From contig CM027384.1 of assembly GCA_015680905.1 (NCBI GenBank), positions 73,317,501 through 73,381,500 of the forward strand: DNA of 64,000 nt. The letters run 5' to 3'. The notes below the pieces were generated by a model, which worked only from the letters and a program-made list of their open reading frames with translations, had not been told where the DNA came from and ran no database searches. The stretch is from Coptis chinensis. Its lineage: Eukaryota; Streptophyta; Magnoliopsida; Ranunculales; Ranunculaceae. Shown here one piece after another: positions 22,020 to 32,140 of this stretch (positions within the stretch are counted from its first letter, which is position 1; each line of letters begins with the position of its first letter). The position numbers and the translations under genes are program-made.

Positions 22020-23106
22020 GATAGAGCCTAAAAGAAAACAACCATCGTAACAGACGAAATCAAACCGTTGGATCACAAAAAAAATCAAACGCTTAAATCT
22101 AAACACTGAAATTTCGAAATATAATCTCATGAAGGGTTTGGGTCTTCTCTCACTCGCTCTTTCTCTCTCTTATTCCTCTCTCCAAACTCGTAATCGAAAC
22201 CATCAGGAATTAGGTTTAGTTGAATCAAATATGTATTTAATCTTGCATCAAATTTGTCTTAACAACTTCCCGTGACGATGCCATAACACTAGCACTAATA
22301 GATATTGTGGACTCGAACCACCATCTCTTAAGATGTAGTGGAGACTCACTAGCATTCTCATGCGCTCTACCGTTTGAGCTAAATTCCATAAAGAAAATGA
22401 CACACAGTACCAAAAATATCCAAATAACAAAAATTATGTGTCGATATGCGAAGTCATCACCCTTAAGTTCACTAATTCTGCTTACTATAAATTTCCATGT
22501 CGTAGAGAAAGCATACATAGGAAAACATCACCACCCTAAAATAATTCCATGCCCCTCCAAGCCCTCTTATGTAAAAAAATTCCACTTCACATATATCACA
22601 AGAAACCAAATTTAAAATCATAATTCCCATAATAATAATAATAATAATAATAAAAACAAAATTTCCAGTCATGCAATGGCACTTAAAATTGGACATGGAA
22701 CTCCCCCCCCCCCCCCCTAATGGAAACATTAGGATTATATAGAAACCCAAAAATGCAAATTACAATTCTTCAAAACAAATAAGTCAGCGACAAGAATAGG
22801 GAGTGGGTTGTATACATACATACCTTTCAAATCATGGCAAAGTGTTATGGCATCGTCACGGGGAGTTGTTAAGACAGATTTGATGCCAGATTAAATACAT
22901 ATTTGATTTAACTAAACCTAGTTCCTGATGGTTTCGATTACAAGTTTGGAGAGAGGAATAGGAGAGAGAAAGAGCAAGTGAGAGAAAACCCAAACCTTTC
23001 GTGAGATTGTATTTCAAAATTTCGGTGTTTAGATATATAGTTTGATTTTTTTGTGATCCAACGGTTTGATTTCGCCTGTACGATGATTGTTTCCTTTTTG
23101 GCTATC
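22020..23106. mobile_element. TIR element D, inverted repeats of about 260 bp
   Basis: The left arm 22020-22288 and right arm 22843-23106 are inverted copies: gacgaaatcaaaccgttgga against the complement of tccaacggtttgatttcgcc, and aacttcccgtgacgatgcca against tggcatcgtcacggggagtt. The unique interior of about 550 bp holds a tRNA-like sequence, an (AAT)n run at 22632-22653 and a C tract near 22705. No transposase. Outside the right arm is tagccgggcc, the motif also seen at the edges of elements A and B, then TA tracts. Confidence 0.8.
22301..22387 (-). other. tRNA-like / SINE-head sequence
   Basis: On the minus strand, GGAATTTAGCTCAAACGGTA then GAGC carries a good RNA polymerase III A box with a D-arm (GCTC...GAGC), and GGTTCGAGTCC is a consensus B box within a T-arm (GTGG TTCGAGT CCAC). 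Box spacing is about 20 nt longer than in an ordinary short tRNA, and the anticodon region is replaced by small hairpins (catcttaagagatg). No acceptor-stem closure is obvious. It reads as a tRNA relic or the head of a SINE, not a working tRNA. Confidence 0.5.
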
Positions 23107-23118
23107 TACCTAGCCGGG

Positions 23119-23136
23119 CCAATATATATATATGGC

Positions 23137-23198
<62 letters not shown>
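23119..23198. repeat. (TA)n microsatellites
   Basis: Two AT/TA runs separated by ggctgtc; the second is about 58 bp. Followed by aaggagggatagaggcac. Confidence 0.95.
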
Positions 23199-23201
<3 letters not shown>

Positions 23202-23274
23202 AGGGATAGAGGCACATTGACTGTAGCCACATTTTTTTTTATGCAAATCATACTACTATATATTAGACAAACCA

Positions 23275-23631
23275 TCAAATGAACATAGGAGAGCAGTTTG
23301 AAGCTACCATACAACTTGGAAGATCAAAGATTCCTAGTTGGTGATATGTCCATGTAGCTAGGGAATCTGCATCCCCATTATAAATCCTACTAACCCATCT
23401 AAACTCAAAAGAAGTAAAACTTGACACCAAGGAGGTTATGTGAGTTTTTACAGCTTCCCATTCCCAACGACATTGATACCCTTGTAGCGCTTTAATCACC
23501 TCCTCATTGTCTCCTATACACACAAAATGTTGTTTCCTAAGACTCTTTGCCAGCAAGACTACGACTTCAGCTGCCTCTAATTCAGCCTCAGCTGCTTCAA
23601 TGACCCTGAATCTTCTGACAATTGCTCCCAT
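23275..23631 (-). pseudogene. LINE 1 RNase H domain
   Basis: RNase H fold residues can be followed in EAAEAELEAAEVVVLLAKSL, the motif IGDNEEVIKAL and SRIYNGDADSLATWTY, corresponding to the E, D and final D motifs of the plant LINE (RVT_3) RNase H. The first Asp motif lies in the neighbouring frame. Confidence 0.7.
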
Positions 23632-23673
23632 AATACATCTTTCACTGTCAGATGCTATTGTACCAGCTCCCGC

Positions 23674-24174
23674 TCAGCCAGTTTGCCTCTGAAAAGACAC
23701 ATCAAAGCTTATTATAATTCTATCATTTAGGATAATTTGGGACACTTCCTCAAAACTATTGTTAACTGGAATTGAAATAGGGTTAGGAGTGAGATGTTCT
23801 TCTTTGAGAGTTTGATAACAAATATCTGCCTGTCTGCTGCTTTCCCTGAGTATCATTTCTCTGTTAGGCCTTCGATTCTCAAATTTAAGTTCGCTTCTGG
23901 ATTTCCAGATCTGATGGAGTAAGAATGCCATATGAATCCCAGCCAACTCTTGGTCTTTGTCTTTACTATAGCTCCAAGATATCATCATGTCCATTTTTTG
24001 CCTTAGAGAAAGTTGTTGTGCCTTGTGAATCCTCATTCCTATGTTGGAGCTAAACCACACAGCTCTTGTCCAGTCACAAGTGAAGAACAAATGATCAGCT
24101 GATTCTAGCTCCCTTAGACAATAAGGGCAGGAGAAGTACCCCTTTATCTTTCTCTCAGCTAGCATGTCTCCCAT
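23674..24174 (-). pseudogene. LINE 1 zinc-binding (zf-RVT) region
   Basis: Contains YFSCPYCLRELESADHLFFT followed by CDWTRAVWFSS, the C-x2-C, H-x4-C zf-RVT motif, then the linker (LLHQIWKSRSELKFENRRPN) and the beginning of RNase H (IIISFDVSF). The frame breaks before the RNase H body. Confidence 0.8.
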
Positions 24175-24474
24175 GGGTAACAGCTGTATATACAGCTTCC
24201 ATAGAAACAGTTGAATGTAGGTTGGTAGCGGAGCCTTCCAAACATGTTTAAGAGTGATGGGATTGTAGCTTGAGCTTTTTGGCCCATTCCTTCCTCTGGT
24301 TTTAAGAACTTGTATGTTGACTTGACTGTTAAAGTCCCATACTTGTCCTCATTCTATTTCATCTTGTCAGCTGAGGCATTCCCAGGCCTAACCTTAATCT
24401 CCAGAATATTCTTACAGATGAGAGGTTCAAAATGGAGCCTTATCTTAGACCCACTCTTATCTAGCAAAAATAAA

Positions 24475-25230
24475 TCAAAGACAACCAAATTTTGCATAAC
24501 AGGAGCAACCACCCCCCAGTTCTCCTAAGGTCATTGGCTTGTTATTACATTTGAGCCATGGATCTTTTAGAATTGATGTATACCTATTACCAATCCCCCA
24601 AATTAAACCCCCACTTATGGCATTAAAGGTTTTATGTATACCTTTCCAAAAGTAGGAGGCTTCATCAGGGGGTTTGTCCACATCACATATCCAGTGTTTC
24701 CCATATATACTGAACATTGTTCTAGTCCAAAGGGATAAAACATCTGTGGTAGCTTTCCATGGTAACTTAGCAAGCATAGCCACATTAATATCTCGAGCTT
24801 TCCTTAACCCCAATCCTCCAGATTGTTTGGGTTGACATATGTAGTCCCACCTTTTGGTATGGACACATTTAGTTTGTTCCTTTCCAGACCACCATAAGTC
24901 TCTAGCTACATGCCTTATCAATCTTATTGCAAGTATCCATAGGAAGCAAGTAAGTTGACATGGCATATAGAGGGGTGGCCTGAACAACAGCTTGTATAAG
25001 GGTGGTTCTCCCAGCTTGGGATAACACCTTTGCTTTCCAGCCTTTGATCTTATTGTGTATCTTGTCAACCAAGTAATCAAAGTCCTCAGACTTTTTCCTT
25101 GATAACATTATAGGCACTCCAAGGTACTTCTCCTTTGGAGAAAAATTCCTAATCTTCTAGAACCTCTTGAGTCTCATCTTCTGTCTATAATTGACATTCC
25201 TACTGAAGAACACATTGGATTTCTCATAGT
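24475..25230 (-). pseudogene. LINE 1 reverse transcriptase thumb region
   Basis: Two overlapping frames carry the post-palm segment: LSRKKSEDFDYLVDKIHNKI and KGWKAKVLSQAGRTTLIQAV, then CQPKQSGGLGLRKARDINVA and MLAKLPWK. These are the conserved K-x-W-x4-LS-x-AGR and GGLG-x-R blocks of plant L1 RT. At least one frameshift near 24980 separates them. Confidence 0.8.
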
Positions 25231-26209
25231 TTATCTTTTGGCCTGAGTCCCCGCAGTAGTCATCCAATGTATCTTCTTCAGAATCCCACTTTCAACCACA
25301 TTTGCTTTGGTGAATAAAATCAAATCATCTGCATATAGCAGATGTATGAGAGCAGGGGAATGTCTTTTAATTTTTATCCCATGTACCTTCTCCTCTTGCT
25401 CAGCTTTTGCCACCATTCTAGACAAGGCCTCAAAGACCAAAATGAACAAGTAAGGGGATAGAGGATCCCCTTGTCTAACCCCTCTTTCAAGAAAGAATTT
25501 CTCAAGAGGATACCCATTAAGCATGACTTGAAAAGAGACAGTAGATACACACTGGTGTATCATTTGTCTCCACTTGTCACTAAACCCAAGTTTTTCCAAG
25601 ATATTATCCAAAAAGGACCATTCGACCCTATCATAAGCCTTGGCCATGTCCAGCTTAAGGGCAATCCAGCCCTCATTCTTAGTTTTCATGTTGTGAAAGA
25701 CTTCATAAGCCAGGCCAACATTATCCCCTATGCTTCTGCCCTTAATAAAAGCCCCTTGGAATGGGGATATAATTTTATTAATCAGACCTTTGAGTCTGTT
25801 GGCCAGAATTTTAGAGATAATCTTATAGCCAAAGTTGCATAAGTTGATTGGCCTAAACTTAGAAGCATGATCAGGGTTAGCAATCTTTAGTATTAAAGCT
25901 ATATAGGTTTCATTAAACCCAGGATTCAGGAACCCAAAGTTGAAGAAATCCTTAACAAAATCAGGCACAACTAGACCAATAATGTCCCAACACTTCTGAT
26001 AGAAAATGCCCTGGAAAGCATTTGGTCCAGAGGACTTTAAGCTCCCCCATCTTCTTGACCACAACCCAAACTTCTTCTTTAGTTGGCATAGCATTGAGAA
26101 TCTCATTCTCTCTGGGAGTCACACAAGATTGGAACAGGTCCAGAATCTCCTCATTTCTCTCAGGTTGATCTGAGGTGAAGATCTCCTTAAAATACTGATT
26201 AAGGGCCAC
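25231..26209 (-). pseudogene. LINE 1 reverse transcriptase (fingers and palm)
   Basis: Starts in the pre-RT region (NQYFKEIFTSDQPERNEEIL) and after a frameshift near 26065 reads through the palm: FRPINLCNFGYKIISKILAN, ALKLDMAKAYDRVEWSFLDN, ERGVRQGDPLSPYLFILVFE and HLLYADDLILFTKA. All three catalytic Asp residues (LKLD, YADD) remain. The frame breaks just after the YADD block near 25290. Clean long frame through the palm suggests a younger insertion than LINE 2. Confidence 0.88.
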
Positions 26210-26222
26210 ATTCTAGCCACAT

Positions 26223-26357
26223 TGTAAATTAATCCAAGATCGTGGACTTAAAAGTTGAATTAAAGGCTGAATTTTTGTGGAGATGATCTCCCCACCATGG
26301 AGAACATGCTCACAAAAATTTTAGCCCATTAGATGAAAAGCTAAAAAATGAACACTA

Positions 26358-26359
<2 letters not shown>
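26223..26359. mobile_element. Fragment of a fold-back element
   Basis: The phrase ttgtggagatgatctcccca followed by ccatggagaacatgctcac matches the arm sequence of element C (gatatgatctcctcaccatg). It ends in the next (TA)n tract. Confidence 0.5.

Positions 26360-26402
<43 letters not shown>
26360..26402. repeat. (TA)n microsatellite
   Basis: About 21 uninterrupted TA units. Confidence 0.95.
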
Positions 26403-26409
<7 letters not shown>

Positions 26410-26464
26410 TATATTTTAAATCTTAAAATAAGTATAAGTAAAACATCACCTAGAAAATGAATTT

Positions 26465-26747
26465 AACTCTATTTTTTTGTGGGTATTACCTACATACCAT
26501 AAAGATCATCTCCACAAAATTTGAGCTCATTTGGAAACCTCTAACCTAGCTAACAATTGTTGTCATATTTAAAAAGAAATCTAACAGTCCAGAAATGTTG
26601 AATTTTTGTAATCGTTTTTGCCAATAATGTTAGAGGTTTCCAAATAAGTTGAAATTTTGTAGAGATGATGTTTATGGTGAGTAGATGATATCCACAAAAT
26701 ATTAGATTTGAATTCATTTTCTAGGTGAAGCTTTATTTACGTACTTA
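26465..26747. mobile_element. Fold-back MITE, core family copy 2, split by the hAT element
   Basis: Arms ccataaagatcatctccaca and aaattttgtagagatgatgt are complementary; the core reads ctaacagtccagaaatgttg. The copy resumes after the hAT element at 27908 (ttttaacttaaaataagtat), which restores the usual right edge gtacttattttaa of this family. Confidence 0.7.
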
Positions 26748-27899
26748 TAGGGGTGCCAACGGGTCGGTTTTGGGTTGGGTTTTAGTGGTTTTGATTTGGG
26801 TTTTACTATTTATAGTTCTATCGGTTTCAGTTCTCAACGGTTTTAGTATGAGAAATATAGAACCCAACCCAAAACCATCAAAACCCACGGTTTTTTATCG
26901 GTTTCGGTTCTAATTTAGGTCTTTATTATTTATTATGATTATTAAATAATTTCAATCATTTAAACACTAAAACTTGTTTTTATTTTTATTTTTTTCTTTT
27001 CCTACATGATAATATTTTATCTATAATTAGTGATGTATCAACAATCATATTTACATCAATCTATGAACATATATCAATTATACAAGTTAAAACATTTACC
27101 ATTCATGTGATAATTTCAAGCTTTGATATAGAAATTAAAATAATCAAATATCTAACCCCATTTTTTTTTTTTTTTTTTTTTTACATGCATATACATATAT
27201 TTGTTTCCTTGTATTAACTCGATCGTGCATGTACACGTGCAATCATATATATTTGCTACCTTGATATATTTTACGTGCATACACATATATTTGTACATGT
27301 GTATTAACTCACATTTTAAATCGAATATGCGATTACATGCATCTTACAATTACATCTCACCACTAATTTTTAACATGAACATTATATATTGGTTTATAAT
27401 AAATGAGTGTATCACAATATATCAAGCATGTGTATCCTATTTAAATATACACGTGCATAAGTTAATAAATCTAAAATGTATTGGTTAATTCATAATATAC
27501 ACGTTGACATTATTATTAACATTTATGATACACTTGTTTAACGTATTGTTATAAAATATACATTTAGCAACACACATTCACTATTATGCTATATATATTT
27601 AATAGACTTTTACACATAAAAAAACATATTTTATATTATAATGTATGAGTTTGATTATTTTAAATGTAATATAATACAAATTTTATATATCGAAATCATA
27701 ATAATTGGTTTCGGTTTCAGTTCGGGTACCCACGTGTTTTTTACTATTCGGTTCTATGGTTTTGGTTCTTTATCGGTTCGGTTCTTAATGACCCATTTTA
27801 AATGGGTCTAACTTTTTAAGACCCAGAATCGGAACATTTAGCTTCGGTTCCGGTTCGATTCTAGGTAATCGGGTAATAGAGTACCTATTGGCACCCCTA
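26748..27899. mobile_element. Non-autonomous hAT transposon
   Basis: Ends TAGGGGTGCCAA and TTGGCACCCCTA are perfect 12-bp inverted repeats, and cgtactta is repeated exactly at 26740-26747 and 27900-27907, the 8-bp duplication expected of hAT transposases. Sub-terminal regions are rich in cggtttcggtt-type motifs in both orientations, the usual transposase-binding arrangement. The 1152-bp interior is AT-rich and has no transposase ORF, so it would depend on an autonomous relative. Confidence 0.9.
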
Positions 27900-27907
27900 C
27901 GTACTTA

Positions 27908-28114
27908 TTTTAACTTAAAATAAGTATGTACTTCTAAGATCCGGCCTGTATATATATATCCGACCTATATATATAGCCCGACTCTCTGAAAAACATCTTT
28001 AAACGGACTTGGCTAAAAAAGCAAAAAATACTTGCAAAAACTCAACATTTCTGGACTGTTAGATTTTTTTTTAATGATGACAACAATTTTTATCTATGTT
28101 AGAAGTTTCCAAAT
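27908..28114. mobile_element. Fold-back MITE halves with TA tracts, interrupted by LINE 2
   Basis: After the tail of copy 2 come short TA runs near 27949 and 27967 with the edge motifs cggcc and gcccgactctctga. From about 28020 another core copy begins (caacatttctggactgttag) and is cut at 28114 by LINE 2; it resumes at 37454 (gagttgaaattttgtggaga). Confidence 0.6.
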
Positions 28115-28205
28115 ATTTTTTAATAGCTTAATTTAGTTTTAATGGTGGCATTTTGAGGGAGATTTTTTTCACTAAGGGTATTTTCATCTTTTGACAAAAA
28201 AAGAG

Positions 28206-29834
28206 ATGGAAAAGGAAAAAACAAGTGGGAATGAGAGTGGGAATCCTAGAACAGCAAGTAGGTGTGGAACAAAGGATGATGAGGACTCGAAGTGGGTAGA
28301 AGCAGAGTTTGAGAGGCTATATAGGGAAGGTTCGCTAGAAAGACTGATTCAAAAAAGAATGATAAGGAATCACAATGACCTACTAGTCCTGCGAGAGGAG
28401 GAAGATAATACCAACAACACTGGGGAACTCATAATCACGGGTATGGTAGGCCAAAAAGAGAGTAGTGATAGGAGGGAAGAAGGAAAGCATGCGATAGCTA
28501 GTGAGGCTAACACTAGTAGGAATCTTAAAGAGAAATCGGATTTGATTAGGGTTCCTGGGGTCATACAGGAAACGCCTGAGATTAGAAAAGGAACAGGAGG
28601 CCAACAGAGTACATGGGATGAAGTTCTGGGGAAGAAAGCACTGGGAAGAGAAGAGATGTCCTATATAGAGCCAACCCTAGTGAATGGGAAACAAGTAATA
28701 CATGTACAGAGCAATCAGTTCAAGGATTATAACCAAAAATTTGAGAACTTGGTGGTAGGCTCGTTTGTTGGGAAAAGATTAAACTTTACTTATGTAAAAG
28801 AGATAGTCACTCGAACATGGGGCATCAAGAGTTTTCTTATGAAACCGTATGGGGATAGTATGTTCACTTTCAAGTTTGAGAAGGAAGAAGACATAATGGC
28901 AGTATTAGATGTGGGATCTTTTCATATAGCGATCCAACTATTTGTAGTTAGGCCATGGCGATTGTTCGTTGAAGCAGAAACCAGAGAGTTGAAAACTATA
29001 CCAATTTGGGTGATAGTAAAAGGTCTGCCAATGGAGATATGGAACAGAGTAGGGTTTAGCCAAGTCTGTAGTGCAATTGGAATCCCAATGTTCACAGACA
29101 AACTAATAGAAAACATGACAAGGACATTATATGCGTGAGTATGTGTAGAAGTGGATACAAAGTGTGCCTATCCGGAGGGAGTGCTAGTAGTGTTAGATCA
29201 GAAAAGAGCATATAAGGTCGGGTTCGAGTATAATTGGAAGCCACCAAGCTGTAAAAACTGTGAAGTATTTGGTCACTTTGATCAAAACTGCCCAAAGAAG
29301 ATTCATGAGAGGAATGGTGCATCCAATGTTATATGGTTGCGAAAGGAGGCCCAAGTAGTTAAAGAGAGGGAGGAGAGTGCAAAAACAGGTACGATTCTAG
29401 ATGATCGAAGTGGAAAAAAGATACAAGAGGATAATCAAGGGGAAGAGAAAGAGAAAGATAATGAAATAGCATCAGTGTTAGGAACAGAGAAAGATAACAA
29501 TGAAGAAGATGGATGGGAAATACCAAAGAAGAAAAATATGATTTGGTCAACAAAAAGAAAAGTAGTGGAGAGTAACCAATGTGTGGAGATTGAGCAAGTA
29601 AGAGAGGATGGAGAAGAAGGGAGAGTACAGGATCAAGAAGAGAGAAAGAGTGCAGAAAGGAAAAAAGCAAAAGAAAAGGAAGTTATCATAGAGAAAAGCC
29701 CAAAGAAACAAGGAGGAATAGGTACAGAGTGCAGGTCTAAACAAAATTTATTAACAAAGACTCCAACAGCTGGGAAACCTAACACAGTGGTTGCCAAGTA
29801 TGGCCGCTATAATACACGAAATGGTTCCAAATGA
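28206..29834 (+). pseudogene. LINE 2 ORF1: nucleic-acid-binding protein (DUF4283 plus zinc knuckle)
   Basis: From the ATG at 28206 the frame runs through a charged N-terminus, a DUF4283-type region (VVGSFVGKRLNFTYVKEIVT, FTFKFEKEEDIMAVLDVGSF, PIWVIVKGLPMEIWNRVGFS) and one zinc knuckle, CKNCEVFGHFDQNC (C-x2-C-x4-H-x4-C), followed by a Lys/Glu-rich tail. ORF1 proteins of this type coat the LINE RNA. A single TGA at 29136-29138, where Arg is expected (YA-R-VCVEV), splits an otherwise continuous frame of about 540 codons; CGA to TGA explains it. Confidence 0.85.
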
Positions 29835-30540
29835 TGATAAATCTGGGATGTTGGAATATGCGGGGGTTTAACAAAAAATTTAAGCAAGTAGAAATGAGGG
29901 AGATGATAAGGAAACATGAGCTGAGTATGATGGGGTTGATTGAGTATAGAGTTAAGAAGAAGAATATTGATAGGGTAATAAGGAACTGTTGTCATGGGTG
30001 GAACTTAGAGACAAACTATGAGTTCTGTGAGAGAGGAAGAATATGGGTCTGCTGGAACTCAAGAAATTGCACAGCGGTGATTAAGAAGAAAGAGAAACAG
30101 TGTATCACGATGGAGGTCACGATAGGTTCAAATGAGAGATTCATGGTGTCATATGTGTACGCAAGCACTGAATTGGTAGAAAGGAGGGAGCTATGGAGAA
30201 GTATAGTAGACTTGTCTATAATGATACAGGAGCCATGGCTGATTCTGGGGGACTTTAACTCTATCTTAAGTCCGATAGAAAAATTTGGAGGAAATGATGC
30301 AAGGACCAACTTCTCAGAGTTTTTAAACTGTGTGACACTGACATGGCTGGTAGACATAAGATATAAAGGAAACTTCTATACATGGAATAACAAACAAGAG
30401 AATAGAATTAGTTGCAAGTTGGATTGAGTGATATGCAATGTAGCATGGGTTGGACGATATGATGACATGGAAACAAATTTCATGAATCCTGGGGCTATAT
30501 CTGATCACAGTTCAATGGTAGTATACTCTACCATATAGAA
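29831..30540 (+). pseudogene. LINE 2 APE-type endonuclease
   Basis: Begins MMINLGCWNMRGFNKKF four bases before ORF1 ends, so the two ORFs overlap. Active-site motifs are NMRG, GLIEYRV (catalytic Glu), LILGDFNSI and, past a TGA at 30425-30427 (CGA expected, KLDRVICN), AISDHSSMV. This nuclease nicks the target for target-primed reverse transcription. Motifs are complete but the frame is broken. Confidence 0.85.
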
Positions 30541-32140
30541 AAATCACAAGAAGAAAGCCTTTCGATTTTTTAACTTCTGGGCAAAAGAGGAGGGCTATAT
30601 GGAGGTGGTATAGAATGCATGGGCCAATAGTGTGGTGGGCAATCCAATGTATAGATTCATGAAGAGATTAAAACTCACGAAGGTGGCACTCATAGCATAG
30701 AACAAACACAATGTAGGAGATGTAACAAAACGAGTGGAAAGGACAAAAGCAAAGTTGGAAGTTATACAAACTGAGCTACAAAATACACCGACAGAGGTGG
30801 AGCTGGTAAGAAAAGAAAGGAGTGCCATCACAAATCATGTTAAGGCAACTACAACAGAGGAAGATTGTTATAGGCAGAAGTCACGAGATCAAGTTATAGT
30901 GTCGGGAGATAATAACACTACCTATTTCTTCAAGTATGTTCAAGCAAGGAGAAATGTCAACAAGATAACTTGCCTTATGAAGCCAGATGGGAACATCATA
31001 GAAGATCTGAATGTAATAGGGGAGCAATGTGTTGCATATTACAAGGAGTTATATGGGCCAAAACATATGGAAGAGGTGGATTTCTCCTTTTTTGAAACAT
31101 TACCTCCTAAGCAGCACATAAATGATGATTAGAAGGAAACACTGCAAAGAGAAGTTACTAGACATGAAATCCTAGAAGCATTGGCTAATATTGATAGTTA
31201 TAAAGCACCAGGGAAGGATGGCTTCTCATCTTATTTCTTTAAAAGTGCCTGGAAGATTATTGGGGATGATTTTGTCAAAGCAGTTTAGAATTTTTTCAGA
31301 TTAGGTATGATATTGGGAGAAGTTAGTGCTGCTTGTATTACACTTATTCCTAAAATCACATGTCCCACTTCTTTGGGGGATTACAGGCCGATTGCATGCT
31401 GCAGTGTAATGTATAACTGTATAACAAAAGTTTTAACTAGAAGAATGAAGAATCTTATATACATGGTGGTGGCAAACAACCAGTCAGCTTTCATTCTTGG
31501 AAGATGTATCTAAGACAATATTCTGTTATCACATGAGTTGTTGCATAACTAGCATAGAGATAGGGCACCTCTTAGATGTGCTGCTAAGATTGATCTAAGA
31601 AAGGCGTATGATTCAGTTAGATGGGAAGCAGTAGAGTTTGCACTTCAGAGAATAGGGCTGCCAGAGGGGTTCATACAGTGGGTAAAAGTGTGCATACAAA
31701 CACCTTGTTACTCAATCATGATCAATGGGGCTCCTTATGGGTTCTTCAAAGGCAGAAGGGGTATAAGACAAGGTGACCCCATGTCACCTTACCAGTTTGT
31801 ATTGGTAATGGATTTATTTTCTGAAATTATGATGCATTCGGTGAGAAATGGTGAGTTTAGACTACACTACAAATGCAAAGACCCTATAGTAACACATCTC
31901 TCTTTTGCGGATGATCTGATTGCATTTATGTATGGAGAAGTGGGTACAGCAGCGGCATGCTTAAAGGAAAACTTGAAACTATTCAAGAAGTGTACAGGAG
32001 TGGAGGTAAATATGAGTAAAAGTCAGTTGTTTTGCTCAAGAATGGAGTCAAATGTGATAACAGAGGTAACAGAGGTACTTAGTTTCAGGCAATACTAGAG
32101 TTTCAAGAAGGCACATTACCAGTTAAGTACTTAGGGCTGC
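30541..32140 (+). pseudogene. LINE 2 linker and reverse transcriptase, first part
   Basis: A spacer (FRFFNFWAKEEGYMEVV, then YFFKYVQARRNVNKITCLMK) leads into RT: SYKAPGKDGFSSYFFKSAWK, LGDYRPIACCSVMYNCITKV, AAKIDLRKAYDSVRWEAVEF, RRGIRQGDPMSPYQFVLVMD and THLSFADDLIAF. The catalytic box is FADD, a normal variant in plant L1. In-frame stops at Gln or Trp positions (for example after VV near 30610, at NDD* near 31130 and GRCI* near 31511) show decay. It is cut at LGLP by the solo LTR. Confidence 0.85.

Larger units (their letters stand above)
23233..26213 (-). mobile_element. LINE 1: 5'-truncated L1-type retrotransposon
   Basis: The body runs from a short 3' A tail (T run 23232-23240 on the + strand) to 26213, flanked by a 9-bp target duplication tagccacat at 23224-23232 and 26214-26222. 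It contains, in minus-strand order, the reverse transcriptase, zinc-binding and RNase H regions, but ORF1, the endonuclease and the start of the RT are missing, the usual result of incomplete reverse transcription during insertion. Frameshifts in every domain make it inactive. Confidence 0.88.

Noticed and set aside
22301..22387. Functional tRNA gene
   Set aside because: A and B boxes are good, but box spacing is too long, the anticodon arm cannot be drawn and the acceptor stem does not pair.
29359..29670. Reverse open frame of 103 codons rich in Leu and Ser
   Set aside because: It is the shadow of the Lys/Glu-rich tail of LINE 2 ORF1; hydrophobic composition follows from the complement of purine-rich codons.
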